A stretch of 7,144 nt of DNA, taken from positions 1 to 7,144 of the forward strand of contig JBKPRU010000274.1 of the NCBI GenBank assembly GCA_046734675.1. The letters run 5' to 3'. The notes under the pieces are model-generated. The model saw nothing but the letters and a program-made list of their open reading frames with translations. It did not search any database and was not told the DNA's origin. This DNA comes from QHWT01 sp046734675. GTDB lineage: Bacteria > Acidobacteriota > Vicinamibacteria > Vicinamibacterales > 2-12-FULL-66-21. The position numbers and the translations under genes were made by a program. Shown here piece after piece: positions 1-6,308 of this stretch; the first letter of the stretch is position 1, and each line of letters starts with the position of its first letter.

Positions 1-1209
1 GACGGCGCCCGCTACGGCGCGGGTTGCACGTGGGTCGACTACGATCGCGACGGCAAGCTCGATCTGTTCGTCGCCACCTACCTGAGCACCACGCTCGAAA
101 AGCTGCCGAAGCCCGGAGAGAACACCGACTGCCGCTGGAAGGGTGTGCCGGTGAACTGCGGGCCTCGCGGGCTGCCGACCGGCTACGTCCAGCTGTTTCA
201 CAACAACGGGGACGGGACGTTCACCGACGTCAGTCAGAAGTCGGGCGTCGCGTCCGCGACGCGTTCGTACCCGATGACCGCGGTCGCAGCCGATTACGAC
301 AATGACGGGTGGCCCGACATCTACGTCGCGTGCGACTCGACCCCGAGCTGGCTCTTTCGCAACCAGCGCGACGGCACGTTCCGCGAGGAAGCGCTCGAGC
401 GCGGCGTCGCGCTCAGCGAGGACGGCGTGGAACAAGCGGGCATGGGCATCGCAATCGGCGACTACGATCTCGACGGCAGCCTCGACATCTTCAAGACGCA
501 CTTTGCCGATGACACCAACGTGCTCTACCGCAACGACGGCAAGGGCTATTTCGACGACCTGACGATCCGCGCCGGCATCGGCGTCGAGACGCGGTTCGTG
601 GGCTGGGGCGCCGGGATCGTCGATCTCGACAACGACGGCTGGCCCGATCTGTTTCTCGTCACCGGCAGCGTGTATCCCGAAGTCGAACGGACGCTGCCGG
701 CATACCCGTTCCGCACGCCGCGGATTGTCTTCCGCAACCTGGGCGACGGACGGTTCGAGGAGCTGATCGACGAAGCCGGCAGCGGCATCGCCGCCGCGCA
801 TACGAGCCGCGGCTGTGCGTTCGGCGACTTCGACAACGACGGCGACGTCGACGTGCTCGTCATGAACATGAACGAACCACCGTCGCTGTTGCGGAACGAC
901 GTCTCGAGCGGCGGGCACTGGCTGAAAGTCCTGCTGACGGGCGTGACCTCCAACCGCAGCGCCATCGGCGCGCGCGTGACGGCCCGCTACGCGAACCGCG
1001 TGCAGGCGCAGGAAGTGACGGCGCAATCCAGCTTCTATTCGGCCAACGATCGCCGCCTGCATTTCGGTCTCGGTGCAGCCACCACCACGGACCTCGTCAT
1101 CCGCTGGCCGAATGGCGCGACCGAAAAGATCGGCGCCGTCGAGGCGGACCAGGTGGTCGTCATTCGCGAAGGATCGGGAATCGTGCGCAAGCAGAGATTC
1201 GGACGATGA
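1..1209 (+). CDS. FG-GAP/VCBS repeat protein with C-terminal ASPIC/UnbV domain (CRTAC1-like), 5' truncated
   Basis: The frame is open from the first base, so the N-terminus, and any signal peptide, lies outside the window; 402 residues are visible. Seen: five calcium-loop motifs of the DxDxDG type at residues 13-21, 98-106, 154-162, 208-216 and 276-284, each followed about 15-30 residues later by an FG-GAP-like strand such as FHNNGDGTF or FRNLGDGRF. These fit blades of an integrin-alpha-like beta-propeller. From about residue 306 (HWLKV) to 395 an ASPIC/UnbV domain follows, with the recognisable segment SSFYSANDRRLHFGLG and then IRWPNGATEKI. Family knowledge: such proteins are exported or surface proteins, common in Acidobacteria and Planctomycetes, and of mostly undefined role; no enzyme activity can be assigned. 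The stop codon overlaps the start of the downstream GH51 gene by 4 bp, so the two are probably co-translated. The family call is firm, the function unknown. Confidence 0.93.
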   Translation, partial: DGARYGAGCTWVDYDRDGKLDLFVATYLSTTLEKLPKPGENTDCRWKGVPVNCGPRGLPTGYVQLFHNNGDGTFTDVSQKSGVASATRSYPMTAVAADYDNDGWPDIYVACDSTPSWLFRNQRDGTFREEALERGVALSEDGVEQAGMGIAIGDYDLDGSLDIFKTHFADDTNVLYRNDGKGYFDDLTIRAGIGVETRFVGWGAGIVDLDNDGWPDLFLVTGSVYPEVERTLPAYPFRTPRIVFRNLGDGRFEELIDEAGSGIAAAHTSRGCAFGDFDNDGDVDVLVMNMNEPPSLLRNDVSSGGHWLKVLLTGVTSNRSAIGARVTARYANRVQAQEVTAQSSFYSANDRRLHFGLGAATTTDLVIRWPNGATEKIGAVEADQVVVIREGSGIVRKQRFGR

Positions 1210-3167
1210 CCGGGATAGTCCGTGTCCTGGTGGTGCTGCTGGCCGCCGCGCTCGCGGGACAAACCGCGTCCGCACCGTCGCGCGCGAGCGTCGCCATCGA
1301 GGTCGACGCGTCCTCGGTCGAGAACCGCATCAGCCCGCATCTCTACGGGCAGTTCATCGAGTTCATGTTCGAAGGGATCAAGTACGGCCTCCACGCCGAG
1401 TTGATCCGCGACCGCAGCTTCGAAGAGGCGCCGGACGCCGCCGGGCTGTCCCGCTTCTGGCAGCGCTATCCCGACAACCGCAACGACGATTACGGCCTGT
1501 CGGTGCGGCGCGTCGACGACGCCGCGTATCCCAGCACGGAGGCCGGGGACGGCACGACGGGCGGACATGCGCTGCGCGTGCAACTCAAGTCCGGCGTGAT
1601 TGCGCGGCACGGCATCTATCAGGCACGGGTGCCGGTTCGCGCGGGCGTCGCGTATCGCGGCTACGTGTGGATGAAGTCCGGCACCTTTGCCGGCAGCGTC
1701 ACCGCGGCGCTCGAGGCGGACGGCGCCGCGCAACGCGCCTACGACGAAGCGGCGTTGTCGCAGGTCGCGGGCGACTGGAAGTCATACGCCTTCACGCTTC
1801 GGCCGGCGGTTACCGATCTGCATGCGCGGTTCGCGCTCCTCTTCAACGGCGAGGGGGATGTATGGGTCGACCGCGTGTCGCTGATGCCGGGCGACGCGCT
1901 CGGCGAGGTGCGCGCGGACGTGTTCGAGAAGATCAAGGCCGTCGGTCCCGCGTTCATTCGCTGGCCGGGCGGCAACGTCGCCCAGGACTATCGCTGGGCG
2001 TGGGGCGTCGGGCCGCGCGACACGCGTCCGACCTGGGTGAATCTTTCCTGGCAGAACGAGCTCGAGGCCAGCGACTTCGGCACCGCCGAATTCATCCGGT
2101 TCGCCCGCAGCGCGGGCGCGGAGCCGTCGATTACCGTGAACGTCGAAGGACGGGGCGCGACGGTCGGCGAGGCAGCCGCATGGGTCGAGTACTGCAACGG
2201 TTCCGCCTCGTCACCCTACGGCGCGATGCGTGCGCGCGACGGCCATCCGGAGCCGTTCCGCGTCCGCTACTGGGAGATCGGTAACGAGATCTGGGGTGAC
2301 TGGGTGCGCGGCCACTCGGACGCCGCCACCTACGCGCGCAATCTCACGAAGTACATCGCGGCGATGCGGGCCGTCGATCCGTCGATCGAAGTGATCGCGG
2401 TCGGGGACAACGACATGGCGTGGAACCGCCGCGTGCTCCAAGACACGCGCGAGCCGTTCGACTATCTGGCCATCCACCACTATTACAGCCGGCGTGACAT
2501 GCAGGGGGACGTCGCGAAGCTGCTGGCGCGCCCGCTGTTTTACGAACGCTTCTACGGCGACGTCGACGCGCTGCTGCGCGAGACACGCCCCGGCCCGCGG
2601 CCGCGACTCGCGATCAACGAGTGGGGACTCGATCTTCCCGAGACGCAGCAGTATTCGATCGTCGCGGCGCTCTACGGCGCGCGTCTCATGAACGTGTTCG
2701 AGCGGCGCGGCGATCTCGTGGCGATGAGCGCGGTGTCGGATCTGGTCAACGGGTGGCCAGGCGGGATCATCCAGGCGGATCGGCAGGGCGTGTTCGTCAC
2801 GCCGATCTATCTGGTCAACGCCCTGTACGCGTCGCACCTCGGCACCGAGCGCCTCAAGACGACTGGGGCCGGCGACGCCCTCGACATCGTCGCCAGCCGT
2901 TCCGCCGACAAACGGAGCGTCTACGTGAAGGCGGTCAACACCGCGCTGGATCGTTCGATGACCGCGCAGATCAGCGTCCGCGGCATGCAGGTCTCGTCCA
3001 CCGCCACGGTGGAGCGGGTCGTGGCTGACTCACTGACCGCCGTCAACGGCTTCGCCACGCCGGACGCGGTGAAGATCGCGCGCGAAACGATCCCCGCGGC
3101 GAACCGGTTCTCGCTCGAATTGCCCGCGCACTCGGTCGCGGTCGTGACGTTGACGGTGGGGAAGTGA
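1206..3167 (+). CDS. Secreted alpha-L-arabinofuranosidase, GH51 family
   Basis: A 653-residue enzyme predicted to release terminal alpha-L-arabinofuranosyl groups from arabinoxylan, arabinan or related side chains (EC 3.2.1.55 is the family activity). Residues 1-23 form a signal peptide (hydrophobic LVVLLAAALAG, likely cleavage after TASA), so it acts outside the cytoplasm. The GH51 entry segment LYGQFIEF (46-53) to ELIRDRSFEE (65-74) is followed by an inserted jelly-roll, CBM4/9-like region at about 78-228. The TIM barrel then carries RWPGGN at 252-257, the acid/base Glu361 in WEIGNEIWG, HHYY at 424-427 and the nucleophile Glu472 in INEWG. A beta-sandwich C-terminal domain runs from about 510 to the end. 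Both catalytic glutamates are present and nothing looks truncated. The ATG lies in the ATGA overlap with the upstream stop codon; no strong Shine-Dalgarno precedes it, which fits translational coupling. Exact substrate is inferred from family; some GH51 members act on other beta-linked glycans. Confidence 0.93.
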   Translation: MTGIVRVLVVLLAAALAGQTASAPSRASVAIEVDASSVENRISPHLYGQFIEFMFEGIKYGLHAELIRDRSFEEAPDAAGLSRFWQRYPDNRNDDYGLSVRRVDDAAYPSTEAGDGTTGGHALRVQLKSGVIARHGIYQARVPVRAGVAYRGYVWMKSGTFAGSVTAALEADGAAQRAYDEAALSQVAGDWKSYAFTLRPAVTDLHARFALLFNGEGDVWVDRVSLMPGDALGEVRADVFEKIKAVGPAFIRWPGGNVAQDYRWAWGVGPRDTRPTWVNLSWQNELEASDFGTAEFIRFARSAGAEPSITVNVEGRGATVGEAAAWVEYCNGSASSPYGAMRARDGHPEPFRVRYWEIGNEIWGDWVRGHSDAATYARNLTKYIAAMRAVDPSIEVIAVGDNDMAWNRRVLQDTREPFDYLAIHHYYSRRDMQGDVAKLLARPLFYERFYGDVDALLRETRPGPRPRLAINEWGLDLPETQQYSIVAALYGARLMNVFERRGDLVAMSAVSDLVNGWPGGIIQADRQGVFVTPIYLVNALYASHLGTERLKTTGAGDALDIVASRSADKRSVYVKAVNTALDRSMTAQISVRGMQVSSTATVERVVADSLTAVNGFATPDAVKIARETIPAANRFSLELPAHSVAVVTLTVGK

Positions 3168-3176
3168 TCCTCGTCC

Positions 3177-3200
3177 GCCTGGTCTAAAGACCCGGCCTAC
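3177..3200 (-). repeat. REP-like hairpin copy A with GTAG foot (minus orientation)
   Basis: Arms at 3177-3185 and 3188-3196 pair at 8 of 9 positions around an AA loop, and CTAC (GTAG on the minus strand) follows at 3197-3200. It matches the other two copies in the window (3236-3259 and 4961-4984). A GTAG tetranucleotide at the base of a small GC-rich hairpin is the known signature of REP elements mobilised by RAYT (IS200-like tyrosine) transposases. No such transposase is in the window. It begins 10 bp after the GH51 stop codon and might also slow transcription. Confidence 0.7.
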
Positions 3201-3235
3201 ACCAGTCAGCGCGGTCGCGTGTTTCGTATTTCCAC

Positions 3236-3259
3236 GTAGGGCGGGTCTTCAGACCCGCC
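3236..3259 (+). repeat. REP-like hairpin copy B with GTAG foot (plus orientation)
   Basis: GTAG at 3236-3239 is followed by perfect 9-bp arms at 3240-3248 and 3251-3259 around a TC loop. It is inverted relative to copy A, with the two GTAG ends facing each other across a 35-bp spacer (3201-3235). Both arms differ from copies A and C by a compensated change (GGCGGGTCT instead of GCCGGGTCT with the matching change on the other arm), so the pairing is conserved while the sequence varies. It ends 6 bp before the stop codon of the minus-strand GH39-like gene. Confidence 0.72.
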
Positions 3260-3265
3260 GACAAG

Positions 3266-4996
3266 CTACCACGCGATCGTGACGAGCGACACACCTTGAC
3301 GCGGAAGCGCGAACGACATCCGGACGCGGCCGTCGCGTGAGGTGATCCGCTCGGGCGGACCGAGCTGCGCCAGCTGACCAGCCTTCTCCAGCTGCGCGTA
3401 TTGCTCGGGCGTCGGCTTCTGGGGAGCGCCCATCGTTTTCCACACTTCGTACGCGTTGCTGTGATCCGCATCGACGCGGGCGTGTTCGACCGTGACCGGA
3501 CCGTCAGGAACATGATCGACGACGAGATCGATTGCCGCCGCCGGCGCCAGCACGTCATCGTCGTGATAGTTCCAGACCAGGATTGCGACGCGGCGATCGG
3601 CGCGCGTAGCGATGCCGTTGACGTCCGGCGCAGCGCGCACGCCGGCGTCGCGGATCGTTGCCAGTGGCAGCGCGCCGGAGCTCTCGACCTCCACGAACTC
3701 GCCACCCATCCTGCCGAGCATCCGGAACACGTTGAGCACGGGCTTGTCGATCCCGTTCGTCGCAAGATCGCGGAACCCGTCGAAATACGGTTGGTCCTCG
3801 AACTCGAACGCCCAGGTCACCGCGCCGAGGAGGTTGACCTTGTGCTCGCGCGCGAGCTCGTAGGTGCGCGCAATCTGCGCCGCGGTGTAGCTCGAATACA
3901 TCGTCCCGTTCCGATAGGCATTCTGCGGATAGGCGCGCGCCGGACACGCGGCGCATCCTTCCGGATCCGATTCGCCGATGATGATCGGGCGATCCTTGAA
4001 CGCCGACGCGGCGACGATGGCAAATCCGTTCGCAATTGCGGTGAGCTGATTGCTGATGCCCATTCGCACGTGACCGGCATCGGTCACGCGCGGCGCCCCC
4101 TTGGCGTGGAAGCCGACGTAGTCGAGCGGCGCGCCAACCTTGCCGGTCGCGTCGTTCCTGCCGCGGGCGCAGTGCTCGAGAAAGTCGCGCAGAAACGTCT
4201 GCGCGCGTTCGCCGTTGGGACCCGTTGAATGCGGGCCGCCGATCCGCGCGGTCGGCAGCGCGCGTTTCAATCCATCAGCGGCGTAGTCGTACAGTTTGAA
4301 GTACTCCTCCGGCGTGCCTTGCCAGTAGCCGATGTCGGGCTCGTTCCACACCTCCCACCACCAGCTCTCGACTTCCGCGCGCCCGTACTTCTCGACGGCG
4401 TGCCGTCCCCACTGGTAGATCAGCTCGCGCCATTTCTGGTAATCCGCGGGAGGATGCGCCCAGCCAGTGAAGACTTCAGCGTACGGGTTTCCCGGCGCCC
4501 AGTGATGCCGATACGGCTGCGGCTTGCGGGACAGCGCCTCCGGCATGAACCCGATCTCGACGAGCGGCTTCATGCGGCGTTCGAGATACGTGTCGATGAT
4601 CCGATCCACGATCGTCCAGTCGTAGCGCGGGCGGCCGTTCGCGTCCTCGGTGTAGGCGTTGGTCGACCCCCACTTCAGCGCCGGCGTGCCGTCGCCGGTC
4701 GTGAGCAGGTTGTGCGTGCGGACGAACACCGGCACCGGACTCGCGGCGGCAAGCTCGGAGAGCAGCTTGCGGCCATCTTTCATGTAGGTGTAGTTCGGTT
4801 CGTCATAGCCGAAAAACGCCCACACAGGCGCCATCGGCCCACGCCGGGCGGCGGCATCGACGCGGATGACCACGGCGTCTCGAGACGGCGCCTGCGCCGC
4901 GGACAGGGCAGCGAGGGCGACGGCGAGAGCGGCGGTGAATAGGCGGCTTGCGCCGCGTGCGCCGGGTCTAAAGACCCGGCCTACGCCTGTCAACAT
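3266..4996 (-). CDS. Secreted GH39-like glycosidase (beta-xylosidase type)
   Basis: A 576-residue protein if it starts at the ATG at 4996. Another ATG two codons upstream (5002) is possible, but an AGG at 5005-5007 lies 8 nt from the 4996 ATG and only 2 nt from the other. Seen: a basic n-region, then hydrophobic LFTAALAVALAALSAAQA, with likely signal cleavage near residue 36, so it is exported. The GH39 acid/base signature EVWNEPDIGYW places the catalytic Glu at residue 219, followed by YFKLYDYAADGLKRALP and GGPHSTG, as in XynB-type enzymes. The probable nucleophile is Glu342 in IIIGESDPEGCAAC, which is not the usual GH39 TEW/TEFG context. A C-terminal beta-sandwich-like region follows from about 430. 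Family activity is beta-xylosidase or related exo-glycosidase, fitting arabinoxylan breakdown alongside the convergent GH51 gene; the substrate is inferred. The gene is divergent from the LacI regulator, its likely controller. The open frame continues upstream across lacI only because of codon bias. Confidence 0.85.
   Translation of the reverse strand: MLTGVGRVFRPGARGASRLFTAALAVALAALSAAQAPSRDAVVIRVDAAARRGPMAPVWAFFGYDEPNYTYMKDGRKLLSELAAASPVPVFVRTHNLLTTGDGTPALKWGSTNAYTEDANGRPRYDWTIVDRIIDTYLERRMKPLVEIGFMPEALSRKPQPYRHHWAPGNPYAEVFTGWAHPPADYQKWRELIYQWGRHAVEKYGRAEVESWWWEVWNEPDIGYWQGTPEEYFKLYDYAADGLKRALPTARIGGPHSTGPNGERAQTFLRDFLEHCARGRNDATGKVGAPLDYVGFHAKGAPRVTDAGHVRMGISNQLTAIANGFAIVAASAFKDRPIIIGESDPEGCAACPARAYPQNAYRNGTMYSSYTAAQIARTYELAREHKVNLLGAVTWAFEFEDQPYFDGFRDLATNGIDKPVLNVFRMLGRMGGEFVEVESSGALPLATIRDAGVRAAPDVNGIATRADRRVAILVWNYHDDDVLAPAAAIDLVVDHVPDGPVTVEHARVDADHSNAYEVWKTMGAPQKPTPEQYAQLEKAGQLAQLGPPERITSRDGRVRMSFALPRQGVSLVTIAW
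4961..4984 (-). repeat. REP-like hairpin copy C inside the GH39-like signal peptide coding region
   Basis: Perfect 9-bp arms at 4961-4969 and 4972-4980 flank an AA loop, and CTAC (minus-strand GTAG) follows at 4981-4984. The sequence is nearly identical to copy A. On the minus strand it is translated as part of GVGRVFRPGA (residues 4-13 of the GH39-like protein), just before the hydrophobic signal core. The hairpin sits about 12 nt after the ATG, so it could fold over the early coding region of the mRNA. Confidence 0.72.
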
Positions 4997-5025
4997 ACGC
5001 ATTACCTGCGAAAAACGTGGGGCTG

Positions 5026-5031
5026 ATGATA
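5026..5031 (-). promoter_or_regulatory. Candidate -10 box of the GH39-like gene promoter
   Basis: On the minus strand this reads TATCAT, five of six matches to the sigma-70 -10 consensus, and lies about 30 nt upstream of the 4996 start, a fitting distance for a short leader. No convincing -35 box is visible at the right spacing, which would suit an activated or weak promoter. The call rests on position and one hexamer only. Confidence 0.3.
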
Positions 5032-5038
5032 TGCCGAA

Positions 5039-5054
5039 CGCGGCGCCGCCCGCG
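5039..5054. promoter_or_regulatory. Candidate LacI-family operator in the divergent control region
   Basis: A 16-bp dyad, CGCGG-N6-CCGCG, overlaps a perfect 10-bp palindrome GCGGCGCCGC at 5040-5049, with a central GC/CG core of the kind LacI-family operators often have. It sits between the two divergent start codons, upstream of the candidate -10 box at 5026-5031, where bound regulator could block the GH39-like promoter and autoregulate lacI. In GC-rich DNA such dyads arise by chance, so this is tentative. Confidence 0.3.
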
Positions 5055-5077
5055 AAGTTGGATAAGATGACGTGCGC

Positions 5078-6292
5078 ATGTCCACGGACGCTCGAAAGGT
5101 AGCGGCGCCCGGTCGGCCGGTCGGGATCAAGGACATTGCGCGCGCCCTCGGCATCTCCACCGGCACCGTCGACCGGGCCCTGCACGCCAAACCGGGAGTG
5201 AACGCGCTCACACGCGCCCGCGTGTTGAGCACGGCCGAATCGCTCGGCTATCGCCCGAATCTCGCGGCCCGCTACCTGAAATCCAAGAAGCCGCTGCGGA
5301 TCACCGTGCACCTGCCGCGCGAGATCGCGCTCTTCTGGGATTCGCTGCGCGAAGGCATCCGGCAGGCGGCCGCGCCGTTTGCGCCGGCCCTGCACGTCGA
5401 TTTTCGGAGCTACCCGCGCCTCGGAGACGGCGACATTCCACTCTTCGACCAGGCGCTGCACGAAGGCACGAACGGCCTGATCATCGCGCCCGGCAACCCC
5501 GCCGCGCTGAACCCGTACATCCGCAAGGCCGCGCGCAAGGACATCCCGGTCGTCTGCGTCATCACCGACGCGCCCGACACGCCGCGGCTCGCGTCGGTGT
5601 CCGCCGACCCGTTCACGATCGGCGCGGTCGCCGGGGAGCTGCTGGCACGATTCGATCGCGGGGGCGGCAAGGTCGCGTTTTTCACCGGCTGGCTGTCGAT
5701 GCAGGACCACGCGGACAAGCTGCGCGGCTTCGAGTCCAGTCTCGCGACGCTCGGGGGCGCGCTGCGCCTCGGCCCGGTCGTCGAAGCGCACGACGACGAG
5801 CGCGAAGCGCACCGGCGCGCGATTACCGTGCTGCGCGCCCATCCCGACCTGACGTCGATTTACGTCAGCACCGTGAATTCGCTGCCGGTGGTTCGGGCGG
5901 CGGAAGAAGAAGGACGGCTGCCGGGTCTCACGGTCGTGACCACAGATTTGTTTCCCGAGCTCGTCGAACGGATCCGCGCCGGCACGATCGCGGCGACGGT
6001 GTATCAGCGGCCCCTCAGCCAGGGCCGTCTCGCGCTGCAGGCGCTGTACAACTTCCTGCTGAACGGAGTCAGCCCGCCGACGCGGCTGCACGTCGTTCCG
6101 CATCTCGTCATGCGCAGCAATCTCGATCTGTTCCTGGAGAAACTGCCGGTCGACCTCGACACTGCGCCGGCGGCGGCGCCGGATCGCGCGGTGTCGCGGC
6201 GGGTCGACGTCGCCGCCCAGGGCGGACGCGGGGCAGCGGCGCGAGCGCGCCGGCCAATCGTTCGTCCCGCGCGCGCAAAAGCGTCATCCTGA
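5078..6292 (+). CDS. LacI-family transcriptional regulator
   Basis: A 404-residue DNA-binding regulator from the ATG at 5078 (a GTG at 5072 is two codons upstream and in frame). Seen: an N-terminal LacI helix-turn-helix at about residues 16-62, with IKDIARALGISTGTVDRAL, then GVNALTRARVLSTAESLGYRPN and a hinge-like NLAARYLKSKKP. A periplasmic-binding-protein-like sugar-sensing domain follows at about 73-350, with GLIIAPGNPAA, VAFFTGWLSMQDHADKLRGF and ATVYQRPLSQGRLALQAL. Family role: binds a palindromic operator as a dimer and responds to a sugar or sugar phosphate. Context points to control of the divergent GH39-like gene, whose start is about 80 bp away; the ligand is probably a pentose or oligosaccharide, but this is inference. 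Odd: a 49-residue Ala/Arg/Pro-rich tail (356-404) makes it longer than the usual 330-350 residues. No clear Shine-Dalgarno is visible. Confidence 0.93.
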   Translation: MSTDARKVAAPGRPVGIKDIARALGISTGTVDRALHAKPGVNALTRARVLSTAESLGYRPNLAARYLKSKKPLRITVHLPREIALFWDSLREGIRQAAAPFAPALHVDFRSYPRLGDGDIPLFDQALHEGTNGLIIAPGNPAALNPYIRKAARKDIPVVCVITDAPDTPRLASVSADPFTIGAVAGELLARFDRGGGKVAFFTGWLSMQDHADKLRGFESSLATLGGALRLGPVVEAHDDEREAHRRAITVLRAHPDLTSIYVSTVNSLPVVRAAEEEGRLPGLTVVTTDLFPELVERIRAGTIAATVYQRPLSQGRLALQALYNFLLNGVSPPTRLHVVPHLVMRSNLDLFLEKLPVDLDTAPAAAPDRAVSRRVDVAAQGGRGAAARARRPIVRPARAKASS

Positions 6293-6299
6293 CGATCGC

Positions 6300-6305
6300 G
6301 AGGGA
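6300..6305 (+). promoter_or_regulatory. Ribosome binding site of the permease gene
   Basis: GAGGGA lies 3 nt upstream of the ATG at 6309, a slightly short but usable spacing. It supports this start over the in-frame GTG at 6318. It falls within the 16-bp gap after the lacI stop codon, so the permease could be translated from a lacI transcript. Confidence 0.5.
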
Positions 6306-6308
6306 TTC

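Larger units (their letters stand above)
3168..3265. terminator. Convergent intergenic region, possible bidirectional terminator formed by paired hairpins
   Basis: This 98-bp gap separates the converging ends of the GH51 and GH39-like genes. It contains REP-like copies A and B and a 35-bp spacer, and I see no coding sequence. The strong GC-rich stems could stop or pause transcription from both sides, but neither is followed by a clear T-run, so a classical intrinsic terminator is not demonstrated. REP elements in enterobacteria are known to affect termination and mRNA stability; applying that here is inference. Confidence 0.35.

Noticed and set aside
1..900. Periodic GAC/GAT-GGC-rich sequence that might be read as DNA tandem repeats
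   Set aside because: The periodicity comes from the repeated DxDxDG calcium-loop motifs of the propeller blades. The spacing is irregular and the DNA is not a direct repeat array.
1035..1733. Minus-strand open frame of 232 codons across the FG-GAP/GH51 junction
   Set aside because: Antisense to two supported genes, no motif, and composition explained by codon bias.
1073..2284. Plus-strand open frame of 403 codons overlapping the FG-GAP and GH51 genes
   Set aside because: It is extremely Arg-rich with no recognisable motif and lies in another frame of two genes with clear domains.
3401..4942. Two long plus-strand open frames (3401-4228 and 4229-4942)
   Set aside because: Both are antisense to the GH39-like gene, whose catalytic motifs are unambiguous; their products are Arg/Val-rich with no family features.
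4938..4960. GCGGC-TTGC-GCCGC hairpin next to REP-like copy C
   Set aside because: A 5-bp stem in GC-rich coding sequence is expected by chance, and no counterpart lies beside copies A or B.
3266..6103. A single minus-strand open frame of 945 codons spanning both the GH39-like gene and the antisense of lacI
   Set aside because: Only the part below 5002 has a signal peptide followed by GH39 motifs. The upstream extension is antisense to the well-supported LacI gene and is low-complexity and Arg-rich, as expected from GC-rich codon bias.
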